From: Phragmites australis
Taxonomy: Eukaryota > Streptophyta > Magnoliopsida > Poales > Poaceae
NCBI RefSeq assembly: GCF_958298935.1
Contig: NC_084929.1
Location: forward strand, 30,817,501 to 30,881,500
DNA: 64,000 nt
Direction: 5' to 3'
Shown here: positions 21,774 through 33,310 of the stretch, one piece after another
Layout of the letters: each line of letters begins with the position of its first letter
How positions within the stretch are numbered: position 1 is the stretch's first letter
Notes under the pieces: model-generated
The model's database searches: none
The model's input: the letters and a program-made list of their open reading frames with translations, nothing else
What the model was told of the DNA's origin: nothing
Program-made: the position numbers and the translations under genes

Positions 21774-22163
21774 CTCAAATGTATGAAAATTCCTGCCAAA
21801 GAAAGCAAAAGCTTAGTGGAGTATTAGACAAAAGAAAATACTTGGTGGAGTAAGCAAAGACTCAAAGTTCAGTGGATCCTTGAGCGCATTGGGTAAGCAA
21901 AATAAATCCTTGAGCTGCATCCAGGAAAAAAAAAAAAAAGAGCATGCAACTGTAACCAGCATGTGAAACTCAAACTCCATTTTACAGTCTGGCGTACTTT
22001 TGTCACCCTACAAGTCACTTCGCATATTTTTTTCTTAGAAAGTTTTGTTGGCAAAGTGCTTTTAAAAGAAACATTTTCCTAATAAAAAAATTCACAACTT
22101 TACCTGAAGAATGGTGAACTGCAGTCGGAAATTTTATTTGCACTTTTTTGTTTCCATTACCAT

Positions 22164-23398
22164 CTATGCAGCACCGATACGGATACGGGTATCGGTATCG
22201 GCCCGATACGGATACGGGGTACGCCATTTTTACAAAAAAAACCGTTACATGGATACATTTACATTTTAAAAATACATAAATAAGTTACGCACATATTCTA
22301 CTTAAATTCTATTACATAACATACTTTAAAGTCTCAGTTTATAATAAAGGACATAACAAATTAACAACCAGGTAGCTTCATAAAAATAACTTGCACAGAA
22401 CTATTATCATGCAGCTGACAGAACTGAACCAAGAGAAATATTCAGAGATATATCATTTTTCTACCTACTCACTGAATTGAATGAGCTAAAGAACAAATAA
22501 GAACACAGGACAAGCATCATTATATATTGTGAGAAGAACCAGTTCTGCACTCGTGTTAACAACACATAACAACTGTATGTAGGTTACTGACAGGTAGCAA
22601 AAAAGAAAATAACAAGTTCTCACATAGCCCACAACTGCTGCTATTTTGCTTCACAAACACAATGCTAATGTCGTCCAAATTCAGCATGTAGATTAAGTAG
22701 CAAAAATCGACTAAAGAAACAAACATTATTGTCTCTGTATGTGATCAAGGGAAGAAAATCACTAAAGAAACAAACGTAGCAGATCGAGATGTACACATAT
22801 ATATGGCCCTTTCATTTCCTTTCTGCACATAGCAGATCGAGACCGGCATGGGAAACATGGCATGGCATGGGCGCATGGCTACTGACCAAATTAGTACAGG
22901 CGCTGCCGGCTGGAGAGTGGAGGCGCAGGCAGGCTGTGGTCTGTCGGCTGGAGGTGGCTTCCGTGCGGCCAAGAGGGCGGGCGGACTGTGAAGTGGCTTC
23001 TGTGCAGCCGAGCGAGCGGGTAGAGTGGCTACCGGCTGGAGGGCGGTGCGGTTGCCAGCTGGAGGCGCACGTAGCCATTGGCGAGGTCGAGACTGGTGAC
23101 GGCAAGATGGCCCACGTGCTGGCGGCGGGTGAGATGCAAGCGAGACTAGGAGGCGGCTGCGAGCCTGCGAGGAGTGACTGGCGAGACACAAGAGGGAGAC
23201 GAGCAAATTAGGGATTCGAGTGCGCCGAGAGGATTTTTGCTGGGCCAGACCGTATCCGCGAGGTATCTACGAAGTATTCCTGAGGTATTCGATTTTTCTC
23301 TAATTATTTTTGGTTGGGTACTTCTCGGATACGTATTCGAGCTGGATATGGTGTCGGACTCAGATACGCACCTACTTGGAAGTATCCGTGTCTCATAG
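22164..23398. mobile_element. hAT-type non-autonomous element in the SUVH leader intron
   Basis: ATTACCAT occurs at 22156-22163 and 23399-23406, an 8-bp duplication as expected for hAT. Ends are inverted: CTATGCAGCACCGATAC on the left and, read inwards from the right, CTATGAGACACGGATAC. Both ends continue into GGATACG-rich sequence. The inside holds a GC-rich block (22850-23210, repeated CTGGAGGC/GGCTTC words) with no transposase. It is 1,235 bp. Confidence 0.85.
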
Positions 23399-24652
23399 AT
23401 TACCATTACAATATTATTATTTTCCTTTAAGGGCCCATTACTATAGTAGTTATTTTATCATAAGTCACTCTATGCTACCATGTATTATAACTTCATTAGC
23501 CGTTATCAGGACACAACCGACAACCCTACCAAAACCAGGTACATACAAGCAAACCTCAAGCCCTTGTCACCTTGTGTTCTTCAATATGAATCATTCCGAC
23601 TGCCGCCATCCAAACCAAATAGTTGGCCACTGTGCGTTTGCCAGCAAAAACAACTAATAAGGGGGAGGAGAAACCAGGAGAAGTTCATAATAGAGAACTA
23701 GTCATGAACTGGATGTTTATGGACTGTGGTCTCCCACTAGCACCAGGGTGCCAATGATGTCAAGGAAGTTGGCTGGTGATCAGCCAAGAAGTTGGAAAAA
23801 TGCGTATCAAGCTAGAGGGAGATGAAATGGTGGCAGCGGTGTATTGGCAAAACAGCCTTTTCTGAGAAACATCAAAAAGAGGCATCAATTGGAAGGGGAA
23901 TGACGGTTTAACTGGTTGAATATAAGTTTGTCCTCAATGGAATGATCATTTGGACGGTTTCACTGGAAGTTTTGGCTTAACGTCCAGATGCCAAACGATT
24001 TTCAATGAAGTTGCTACCCATGAGGCTATGGCAGTTAGTTGAGAGGCAGGAATTTAGTCAAGGGGGGAAATCGAATGGTTGCAATTTCAAGGAGGTACCG
24101 AACAAATTCCCGCCAAGGGATTCTGACTGGAATTCACCAAGGGAGGCTAGGGGGATTGATCTTGTTATGATTGATAATTTGATACTAATGACACTTCATA
24201 CAGGAAGGCTAAGAAGGTTCACCTCACAAGTGGTACTCACGAACACATTGGATCTAACATGCATCCAATTATCCATCACAACGCAAACCCTCGGAGCCTT
24301 AGGCCACGGTAATGGTGTTCAAAGATAATCTTTTGAAGCAACCCTGGAGCCACCAAGACACCAACCCTAACATTTGCCTTCTCCGAGAGCACAAAAATGG
24401 GGGAGAAGCACCCCAACCTAATGAAAAACAAACCTAACTAAGACAGCAAGCTTCCACCAAAACCTTCAAAGGAGAGAAAACTGGAAAAGAACAAAGAACT
24501 ACACAGGAAACCTAGGAGGCGACCCCGACAGCCAGGGGCGAATCTACCACCCCGCGAGCTCTGGCTACCGCCAGAGGTGGCCGGCGGAGCAACCCCGCCC
24601 GCCGGTTGGCAGATCTACCACCACGGGCGAAGCGACGGGAGCGCTGACTTAC

Positions 24653-24790
24653 CGTTGGGATGGGCGGCTCGTGCTGACGTGCGGAAGGCAGAAAACGAGA
24701 CCGAGAGCGCCGGCCGTTGAATGGGCGGCGTACGGAAGGTAGAAGAAGGCACAAGCCGAGACAGAGCGCCGCCGAGCTCGGATATAAATA
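24653..24790 (-). promoter_or_regulatory. Inferred SUVH core promoter and non-coding first exon
   Basis: On the minus strand TATTTATATC (24790-24781) could serve as a TATA box. About 30 bases downstream begins GC- and pyrimidine-rich leader ending in CCCAACG with a strong GTAAGT donor (24653/24652). Joining this to the GGCAG acceptor before the SUVH start gives a leader intron of about 2.86 kb. The TATA word reads better on the plus strand, so its direction is not certain. Confidence 0.5.
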
Positions 24791-25081
24791 GGCTAAGATC
24801 GCGATCGTGACTAATATGCATTTAGTACTCACTCGGTCATAAATACTTAAAGTTTTAGAAAAAATCTAGTCAAAATTTTAAAATATTTATCTGAGAATAT
24901 AGAGATCATATGTATAAATTTTTTATCAACTATTTTTTAAATATGTATATAGAATCTCTATATATTTTACAGAAATATATCTTAGATTGCCACTACCGAT
25001 AACCTCTCACTAAATCTATATCAACAGAGTGCGCAGACAGTTACACACTTGACACGCAAAATAGGTAGGTCAAATGAACTC

Positions 25082-25357
25082 TTGAAATTTCTGTAAAATA
25101 AACGGGACCCACACCTCGGGTGCATTGATCTCGCGCATCAAAGAATAAAATAGAATCATGGATGGATCATGCATCAATTTGTTCCATATGGTGATATGCA
25201 CCTCGGGTCAAATTAATCCTTGAAATTTCTGTAAAATAAACGGTACCCGCACCTCGGGTGCATTGATCTCGCGCGTCAAAGAATAAAATGGAATCATGGA
25301 TGGATCATGCATCATTTGTTCCATATGGTGACATGCAGAGAACAAATCAGCAACTAA
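25082..25357. repeat. Tandem duplication, 138-bp period, with a third diverged copy
   Basis: The block TTGAAATTTCTGTAAAATAA..ACACCTCGGGTGCATTGATC..CATATGGTGATATGCA starts near 25082 and recurs from about 25219 with few changes. A more diverged third copy with an internal deletion lies at about 25500-25595 (CGAAATTTCTATAAAATAAA..AACAGAATGG). Confidence 0.75.
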
Positions 25358-26817
25358 CAGAATAAATGGTTAACTATTTTTTAAATATGTATATAGAATT
25401 AAAAATAATAATCCTGAATTCAACCTTCCCCTAAATCAGCACCAACCGAGTGGGCAAACAGTAACGTACTTACTCGGGGAATTGAATCAAATGAACCCCC
25501 GAAATTTCTATAAAATAAACATCGAACCATGGATGGACTATGCATCGATTTGTTTGACATGGTGACAGAACATATCAGCAACTAACAGAATGGAAGGAGA
25601 GAGAAAGATTCGGATTTGATTGACACCGGACACTAAAACTCAGTAACAATCCGACCAAGCAAGCTTGGGTTTCTCACCAGTAGAAGAAGAGATGGATCCA
25701 AGCCCAGATGGATCTCCACTCGACACAAGTCCAGTCCAAGTCTCCAAGGGGAAGAGGAGAGCACGCACTAGACGAAAGCCTCGAGTGCTTTTAATTATTG
25801 CAGTTTTCAGTGAACAATGTCAGGAATTAATCGCAATAGATGATTCCCTAAACAAGCCGTCCCAGTCAAAACCTCAGGTTCCACCGGTTTTCCTAAAGCT
25901 TACCCATTTCAACATGTTTTTTCTTCCCATTGCCTAAGCCCGCCAGCCGTCGGTCCAGTTTTTAGAATATGAGAACAGGTTATATAGGTATTTTTCAGTT
26001 TAATCACGGTCTAGTTTTTTCAATATGCGAAGAGCCGCTCCGGATATCGTTCGGAATCACATGAGTTAACAATAAATTTAAAATGACAAAAGACGATGAT
26101 GACTCTTGATGACCTATTTCATTTAGCTCTACCTAATATGCTTACTATTAGTTTATTTAGCTCTAGCTAAATGCAAAGCTGACGTCTCGGCACGACGTAT
26201 CAGCATGACTCGTCCCGGCCGCCTTGTCCCGCCGTGTCGTAACTGTGTCTGGGTCATATCGTGGGCCGTGGCTAAGGCACTCAAACGGTACATCATATCC
26301 TGTTTACTTAGCTGAACCTAACAGACCGTGTTTTAATCGGATCGTGCTTAGCTAGATTCATACCGGACCGACCGTCAGGACCAGTTGGATAGGTCCGATT
26401 TAGCCTTAAAAAATACCTCTACACTGGTTGCGTCGGTTTACCATCGCATTGGTGAGATCCATGCATGGTCACATAAATAAAATATGCGAAAGGACCTTTT
26501 ACAGGGAAAAAAATTATGCGAGACTCTTCGCAGAAATATCCTTATGAGATTCTGATTCATATCGTTCTTTTCTGATTCAACGACTAGCATATGCAACTGT
26601 GAGAAAGAAGGATGACCCATGACATGCATAAGAAATCTTTCTATGAGACCGGATCTCATAGAATTTCTTTTTCTTTTACAGGGCGGCTACCACCCGCAGC
26701 AGCTTCCGATGATCGAGCTTTATGGTTCGGCTTCTCCAGAAGTGATGATTCGCTTCAAGCACGATCACTTTGGTCCATGCACCATCCGCCACAGGAGATG
26801 GCCTAAATGAATTAAGA

Positions 26818-27109
26818 GCCTATTTGATAGAGCTCCTAAGTAGCTTCTCGACTGGAATTATGAGGAGCTCTACTAAACAACAGCTTTCAGTTTTTAGTTC
26901 TCTGAGTAAAATCTGTGAAAATAATTCTCTTAAATGAATTAGAAGCTAAGGAGTTGAAAAAAGCAACTTTTCCTGATTCACTTCTCACACAGAATTATTT
27001 ACTCCATATATTTTATTTTAAAGAATCACTTTTAACTATATAATTACTTACTCCAGAGAATCACTCACTAAAAAAAATTTGTATCAAAGAGAACTCTACC
27101 AAATAAGCC
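26818..27109. mobile_element. MITE with GCCTATTTGATAGAGCTC inverted ends
   Basis: Left end GCCTATTTGATAGAGCTCC. Right end read inwards GGCTTATTTGGTAGAGTTCT. The inside contains opposing AGGAGCT/AGCTCC and AAGTAGCTTCTC-type words. About 290 bp, non-coding. The class is inferred (hAT-like); no clear duplication. Confidence 0.6.
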
Positions 27110-28789
27110 ATAACAATGCTATATGTTTATAGCTGATACTTAAGAAAAGAATATACATCTACATAAAATTATAATTTTCAGTAAAAACAAAAACTACAAT
27201 TACTTAAATAAAATCAACTATCTTATTAACACTAATATAAGTAACAGTGCTAAAATAAACATATTACCCTTCTGCTAAGCACATGTATCACTACAGTTAA
27301 GAAAAAAATATTTATTTTTTTCTTTAAGCACCTCCTCTAAATATCCATTGCACATGCTCTAACAATCCATCATGCCGCCCTGGTCCTATTAGAGGAGAGT
27401 GAAACCACAAAAGACTTCTTCGTCTCCGACTCCGACTCTTCAACATAGCTCGAAGACCGTCTTTCCATGGAGACCTAAAAAATAGGTAAAGCAGCCTATC
27501 TAAATAAAATAGGAATATGACTCCTTGTCCTAACCTGGACGAAGGAACTGGGCAACGGAACGTCGTCCATGGTGCCGGGCCGAGTTCCCCGTCGCCTCGC
27601 CTCGCGTGACCTCAGGTTTTTGTGACCACCGCGTCGTGCTCCGTGCGCACAGCGGGGCTGGTGAAAAAGGGCGCGGCGCACGAAGAGGTTTCCGGTGTTC
27701 TCCGCGCGCAAGGCCGAGCGATCCAGATAATGAAAAGAATGCCGGGCCATAGTCTGCTGGATTGTCAATTAGTCGGCGTCCATCTCCTCCAGCGCTGCCT
27801 GCGCTTCTGCTTTCGCCTGCTCCAGAAGATCTGCCGGGACCTGTACAGCGAGTGAGCAATGGGTTCAGAACACAAAAGATGAGACTGGAATTGCCAGAAC
27901 GAAATCAAGCGCGGAGGACTTGGATACCTTCTGGTGCTGACGGTTTGATTCATTGCACACCCAGCTCAGTTCCAGTTCAAAAGCTTTGTCTTCCACTTCG
28001 TCATGTATTCCATAGATTCTGCATGGAAGGAGTAAGGGTCAAGAGCGATAGAGAAAATTCGAAAAATCTCAATAGTTGCACCTTAATGTCAGTTCACTAA
28101 ATTATTCTCTGGAATCTCTTGACATGAGTGCCACTAACACTAGCCCCTTGATACGACAAATCTACATCATAGTAATAATCTGTGCCAAGAAAGAACTCTA
28201 CGCTAGAGTACAAGCCTATTGTATCGCCTACATGTAATGGATTAGTAGATTCCAACAAAAACTATTCCTTAGCAGCAAAATATTCATAACATGGATCACA
28301 AATATTGTAAAATGTAATGTGAACTTGGCACGCCTTCTACGGCTAGCATGTTATTTTTCCCCAGGAATAAAAATCCGTAGTCATTAAGTAACAGGTACTG
28401 ACATCTTTGCCGCATGTCCTTACAGAACTGAAACTTTCAAGCCATTCAAGGGAGAAAACTTCTCTAGGAAACTCGCATATAATGGTAAAAAAAGAAGATT
28501 TAGGACATACATCTTTGCAACCTCAACAATGCCTTCCATGCAGGTTAGCTCAGAAAGCTTCAAGTTCTCTATCTCCCTGTAAGATAATATCCACAACATT
28601 CAAATATATCAGAACCAGTAGAATCACAAAGGTAATCCGCGAATGTTTCAATAATAATGCACATTCTGTGTTTGCCAATTGCCAACTCTTTCCATTGACC
28701 CCAAAGCCCATAAGAAAGTAGTATACGAACTAAAAAATGGTTTGCTAGATGAATTCACTCTATGTAAAAGCTGCTCATCAATTAACAAA

Positions 28790-29232
28790 GAAAAAAGTCC
28801 AAATTACTCCCATGAACTATTCCTAATGTCCGGATAACCCCCAACCTTTAAAACCGTTTATTTAACCCTCCGAACTTTAAATACCGGATCACATAACCCC
28901 TAGAGTAGTTTTTCTCTGTGGTTTTGCTGACGTGGCGGCGGTTTTATTGACGTGGTAGCCCACGATGTCATTTTCGCTGACATGGCAGTACGCACGTGGC
29001 AAGCAGACCCACATGTCATATTTTTCTCGCTCACTCCTCTCCTGCCAGCCTTTCTCTCCCTCCGGTCGGCCTCTCTCTACCTCTCCTCCCTCCAGTTGGC
29101 CTCTCTTTGCCTTTCTCTCCCTTCCGCTGGCCTCTCCCTCCCTCCCATCGTCATCTTTCTCTCTCTCGAGTCGAATGACTCAGGCCATATGCGACGAGCT
29201 CCACTAGTGCCCAAGCTAACTCGGTTTCAAAA

Positions 29233-29294
<62 letters not shown>

Positions 29295-29517
29295 AGGGAG
29301 GGAGGGAGGGAGGGAGGGAGGGAGGGAGATGACGTGGTAGCCACGTGGCAAAAACAAGTGACGTGGCAGTCACGTCATTAAAACCGCTGCTGTAAACCAC
29401 TCCAGAAAGTTATGTGATCCGGTATTTAAAGTTCGGGGGGTTAAATAAAGGGTTTTAAAGTTCGAAGGGTTATCCGGACACTAGGAATAGTTCAGGGGAG
29501 TAATTTGGACTTTTTCC
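28790..29517. mobile_element. Mutator-like foldback element in PSMA3 intron 7
   Basis: ATTAACAAA flanks it at 28781-28789 and 29518-29526 (9-bp duplication). Inverted ends are more than 100 bp long: left GAAAAAAGTCCAAATTACTC, right read inwards GGAAAAAGTCCAAATTACTC, each continuing through TATCCGGATAACCC- and ATACCGGATCACATAAC-type words. The core has ACGTGGC repeats, a CT-rich stretch (29025-29170), then (GA)n and (GGGA)n runs at 29240-29328. No transposase. It lies inside intron 7 and should not disturb coding. Confidence 0.85.
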
Positions 29518-30536
29518 ATTAACAAAACTATAGCCTCAAGGCTAGTTTGGTGTTGTGATGCTGCACTGCAGAATCTAGTTACTTAATAGAATCTTCACCA
29601 AAAGCCAGAAAAAATATTTCTGTTATGGTTCTAAATTAAGAAAGAGGTTATTGAGTAGTTAATATATCCAAATGGCAAAAACAGTAAAATAGGACTGAAT
29701 CAAAATGACAAACTAAGCCTCTGATAGTGGTAATCCCAATATAAGCAACATGCGCATCTTTTCCTATTGAACAAGTGCTGCTCAATAAAACTAGCATATG
29801 CATCAATGCTAACGGTGGAGGGGTCATTTCTCATTTGTTGTATATTCGTAAACGAAGGCATAGGAATCACGAAAAACATCCTAAAGGGTCCTATACTTTA
29901 AATTGTTAAGATGGTAGTTATAGGATCATCTAATATAGTATGTTATGAATGTGCCACATAAATGTGTTATAGTGATTAGAGAGAGGTTGGGCACTAATGT
30001 AGAAATCATACAGTAAATAAGCTATACTGAAAATTGATTGGCTTACGTTTTAGCAGCCTGTTTTCCTTTCCCCAGTGCAACTCCAAAGTATTTCTGTCAA
30101 AAAACCAATTCACAAGTTATGAATTCTGTATGCATGCCCATGTGTACTGAACATTACATACAACATCTACTCCAAATACATGTTAACAGAGTTGTAACCC
30201 CTAGTGAAAATGCACATCAACCCATTACATAGGGCGATAAGAGAAGCCACTAACATGACACAAACATATTTATAACCTAGCCAACTAGGTCTTTTTGACT
30301 CCTTTCTTAGTCCTAGAAAATAAAGACAAAATGAAGGCACTCTCATGTATTAGGGTAAGAACTCACATAGGAGAGGCCTGAAGGTTCGATTATGTAGAGC
30401 TGTGGCCCATCCCTATCGTAACCTCCAAGAATAACTCCACAACCAAAAGGCCTGAAAATAAGGAGTTTACATTAAAACAAACATGTCAAGTAGACTAGCT
30501 TATTGCACAGAACAAAATATTCAATGTCTTACCTAA

Positions 30537-31106
30537 AATCCACTCCCTATATCCCCATATAGGGAGCCTTCCCAATAAATTTCACTCCCTATATTGCTAC
30601 CCTCTCCAGCAGACTCTCTATACTCCAATCCCTATATTCCAACAGCTCCTTTTCCTATCTCACCAACAGGTGGACCCCGACTGTTAGCTCCATCTCTCCT
30701 GAACTGTTCATCTGCGCTGCCATCTGATTCGCCGGTCCGTCTGGGATTGCGTCGAATCTTCGGCTGCGCCGCCGCTCACCGTTCACACAGCGGCTCACCT
30801 TCGCGAACACGAACGTGTTGAGCAGCCACAGCAGCGCGCAGGCGATCAACCAGATGACCGACGCGAGCACCAACACCGACGGCGGGGCGCGTACTCTCAG
30901 GAGGATGATGAGGTGGGGGTGGGCCCAGGGGCGGGAAAGCGTTTTGGGAACCAGATGCGTTCCCCAAAAATGGAGAGCGAGAGAGGTGTTTTTAGGACTC
31001 CCTAAAGATAGGGAGTGAGATAGAGATATTGTTGGAGATGAATTTTGAATTAAAATCCCTATATTTAGCTATAAGAAACCATTTAAAGAGTCTCTTGAAG
31101 ATGCTC
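30537..31106. mobile_element. 570-bp insertion with TTA/TAA duplication carrying a probable captured exon
   Basis: TAA occurs at 30534-30536 and 31107-31109; removing the insertion restores TATTGGTGGCTTAG|GTAAGA, the intact exon 5 border of PSMA3. End regions are AT-rich and share CTCCCTATAT / ATAGGGAGT words. The centre (30660-30960) is GC-rich and, on the minus strand, encodes a hydrophobic run ASVIWLIACALLWLLN, then TFVFAK, then an AAG/GTGAGC donor, as expected of an exon captured from a membrane-protein gene. A 3-bp TTA duplication fits PIF/Harbinger-like insertion. The donor gene is not recognised. Confidence 0.65.
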
Positions 31107-33182
31107 TAAGCCACCAATAGAGTGTACCTGGATGTACATAGCTGGCTACACGATCAGCCAACTCCTTTACAGGCATGGTTTGTCCGTACACCCTGATGCA
31201 TTGCAGCTTTATAGTACAATTATATAAAACAAGGTTACACGAAATCAAAGATTCAGCAATTCCCATTTTTCATAATTGGCTTCTTCTGATTTTGCTCTTG
31301 AGACTATCTGCCTACCATCTGCTGCTAAACCAGCAAAAACCTGAAAATGAGGATAAGAATTATCTAAGTACACAAACACAATTTTAAAATACCGTTAATA
31401 GAAAAATGACAATGGGGTCAAACCTACAGCCGCCACCACCCCAAGCCAGGTGCGGCAAGTCCGGATCACAGTGGCTAGGTTTCCATAACAAGTCTTACCA
31501 AATATATCTCCCTAGAATCAGATTTATTACTTTCCCTTCAATCAGGATATCGGATTATTACTTTCTCTTAAATCAGGATATTAGCTTCCTTATTATGTAT
31601 TTCCTTTCATATACTTTCTGGTAGATGGAAACTATTATAAGTGGCCCTCTCCTATATAAAGGAAAGGTGCATATGAATGAAAGGCAAGCAAGAACAATTC
31701 CTATCTCCCTCTCTCTGCTCTCCCTTTCTCTCTTTCTCTCTCGCCCCAAGCACCACAGCTCCAGGACACCGAGCGGCCAGCCGCCCTCGACCCCCTGTCC
31801 ACCACACCTACGCCCTCCGGTCATCGCCGGAGGACCTACTGGTTGAGGCTCGTGACAGGCACAAAAGAGATCGCTTTACAAATGAAAGCCTCATTCATAT
31901 CTCTCATTAACAAAAACAACAATGCCAAAGAACAAACAATTACTTTAAAAGTGCAATTTTTACTTCATTTATTCTGAAGTACTTCTACATCATCAGAGCT
32001 AAGCCACTCTATAGGATCGTATACTCCTACCGAGATAAAGGAGAGAGAGAAAGAAGCGAAGAATAGAATTACCAAGCCGGAGTTCCGGTGCACCGAATGA
32101 ATTCTCCGATTGGACCCCTCCAGTATCATCTTTGATGTTACCAGCTTCACCACACCCTTCAGACCAACAAAACCATAACAGGTTATGACACGAATAAACA
32201 CTAAAAACCCTCTAACCAAGTATAGAATCCAACAAGAATCGCTCACCAGGACAATCCCATCTTTGCATTTGATCCCAACAATAGTCCTACAAACAGAAAC
32301 AACAGAGCATAATAATAAAATTACAAAGCAGAAGATAAAAGGGAAATAAGCTTGAGGGGAGACAAACCCGCCGTTGTCGACAGCCTTGCCTGTATATTCA
32401 ACCTGGAAGGCACGTCCATCTGGAGAGAAGGTGGTGACGGACAGATCATAACCAGTTCCTATGCTACTCATAATCAAATTGCTTCGATCTCCTGGAAAAG
32501 AAATTTTTTGAATGATTTTAAGAACATGCGGTGCAAGCTCCATGACACCAGAAACAAACAACAGGTATTCTTCACGCAGATATATTAAGCAACGCATTAC
32601 GGCATGGCCTCCACGGCAAATGAGAAGTGTACTAAACATGATACCATACAAACCCAGAAAAAAGCCACTACAGCCCCGGCAAAGATGCATACAGTAATTG
32701 ATCAACAACTGAAGCTACTTGTCTACCATCAAAGAAAGGTTCAGAAATTCTTCTGCCGTCTAGTAGTATGTAGGGCATCAAGATGCAAATTTTATGGCAG
32801 CAATTGGCATGTGATTGGGTAAAGTGTGCCCTGAATTTAAGGAAACAGGTTCTGTTGTGATAATGAGTTGGGCATTTGGTACTTGGTAGCAGGCGTCGCG
32901 CTAAAGAATCTAGCACACGAGACAGAACCAGATCGACCGAAACCACCAAGAACACGAAGCAAGCTAAAATCGAGGCACAGACACGAAAAGGGGCGGGCGT
33001 AACGTGGGGCATGGGGGTTCAATTGAACCCCATTTAAAAAAAATAAACTTGACCCGCGCATTGAGTAGATTGATCTTTCTCGACGAAGAAGAAGAACCAA
33101 ATTACTCAGTCCTCAGAGCAAATCGAGCTCCTAGAACAATCCGTCATGCGAGCTAGGGTTAATTAACAGAAAAAGAAGAAAC

Positions 33183-33310
33183 CGATCCTGGTCCAGTGCC
33201 AGGTGAGGGCGCGGGAGAGGAGGAGGGCGACGCCTCTCGACGAGAGAATATCCCGGTGGAAGGAGGACTGGCTGTGTACCGTCGCCGGCGGCGGAAGAAA
33301 AGAGAGAGAG
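33183..33310 (-). promoter_or_regulatory. Possible leader exon of the PSMA3 gene
   Basis: GC-rich minus-strand DNA with GTCGAGAGGCGTCGCC, ending CCAGGATCG before GTTTCTTC, a usable donor at 33183/33182. A TTTTCCAG acceptor lies at 32492, 20 bases before the start codon. The transcript start is not located. Confidence 0.35.

Larger units (their letters stand above)
24831..27768. other. Intergenic region, repeats and unrecognised short frames
   Basis: Bases 24831-25000 resemble a degraded MITE. Bases 25692-25782 (plus) encode a short charged peptide MDPSPDGSPLDTSPVQVS.. of unknown nature. Bases 26690-26809 (plus) follow a TTTTACAG acceptor-like site and encode QQLPMIELYGSASPEVMIRF.. ending in a stop, which could be a stray exon of a lost gene. 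Bases 26170-26400 are GC-rich CGGCACGACGTATCAGC-type sequence as in degraded retrotransposon LTRs. Nothing here is certain. Confidence 0.35.
27769..32471 (-). pseudogene. PAG1: 20S proteasome subunit alpha-7 (PSMA3/PAG1) with two broken splice donors
   Basis: Ten exons rebuild a 249-residue protein, the usual plant length: 32471-32368, 32286-32247, 32156-32073, 31340-31267, 31192-31106, 30451-30367, 30093-30047, 28576-28511, 28018-27928 and 27840-27769. It starts MSSIGTGYDLSVTTFSPDGR (alpha N-terminal signature) and ends ALEEMDAD. Alpha-7 is a structural ring subunit of the 20S core. Damage: intron 4 should begin GT after ..NYE-AA but begins AT (31266-31265), and the border of exon 5 (ends YWWL-AG) carries a 570-bp insertion that pushes the old donor GTAAGA to 30532-30527. 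Read-through hits stops soon after both places. Exon 5 also has unusual residues (VYGQTM, YVHPGTLY, where the family has VYGEPI and YVHLCTLY). A 5'-UTR intron is likely (acceptor at 32492, possible donor at 33182). Family certain; loss of function inferred. Confidence 0.85.

Noticed and set aside
28952..29357. Frames with long runs of R, E and G through 29230-29330
   Set aside because: They translate the GA and GGGA microsatellites of a transposon.
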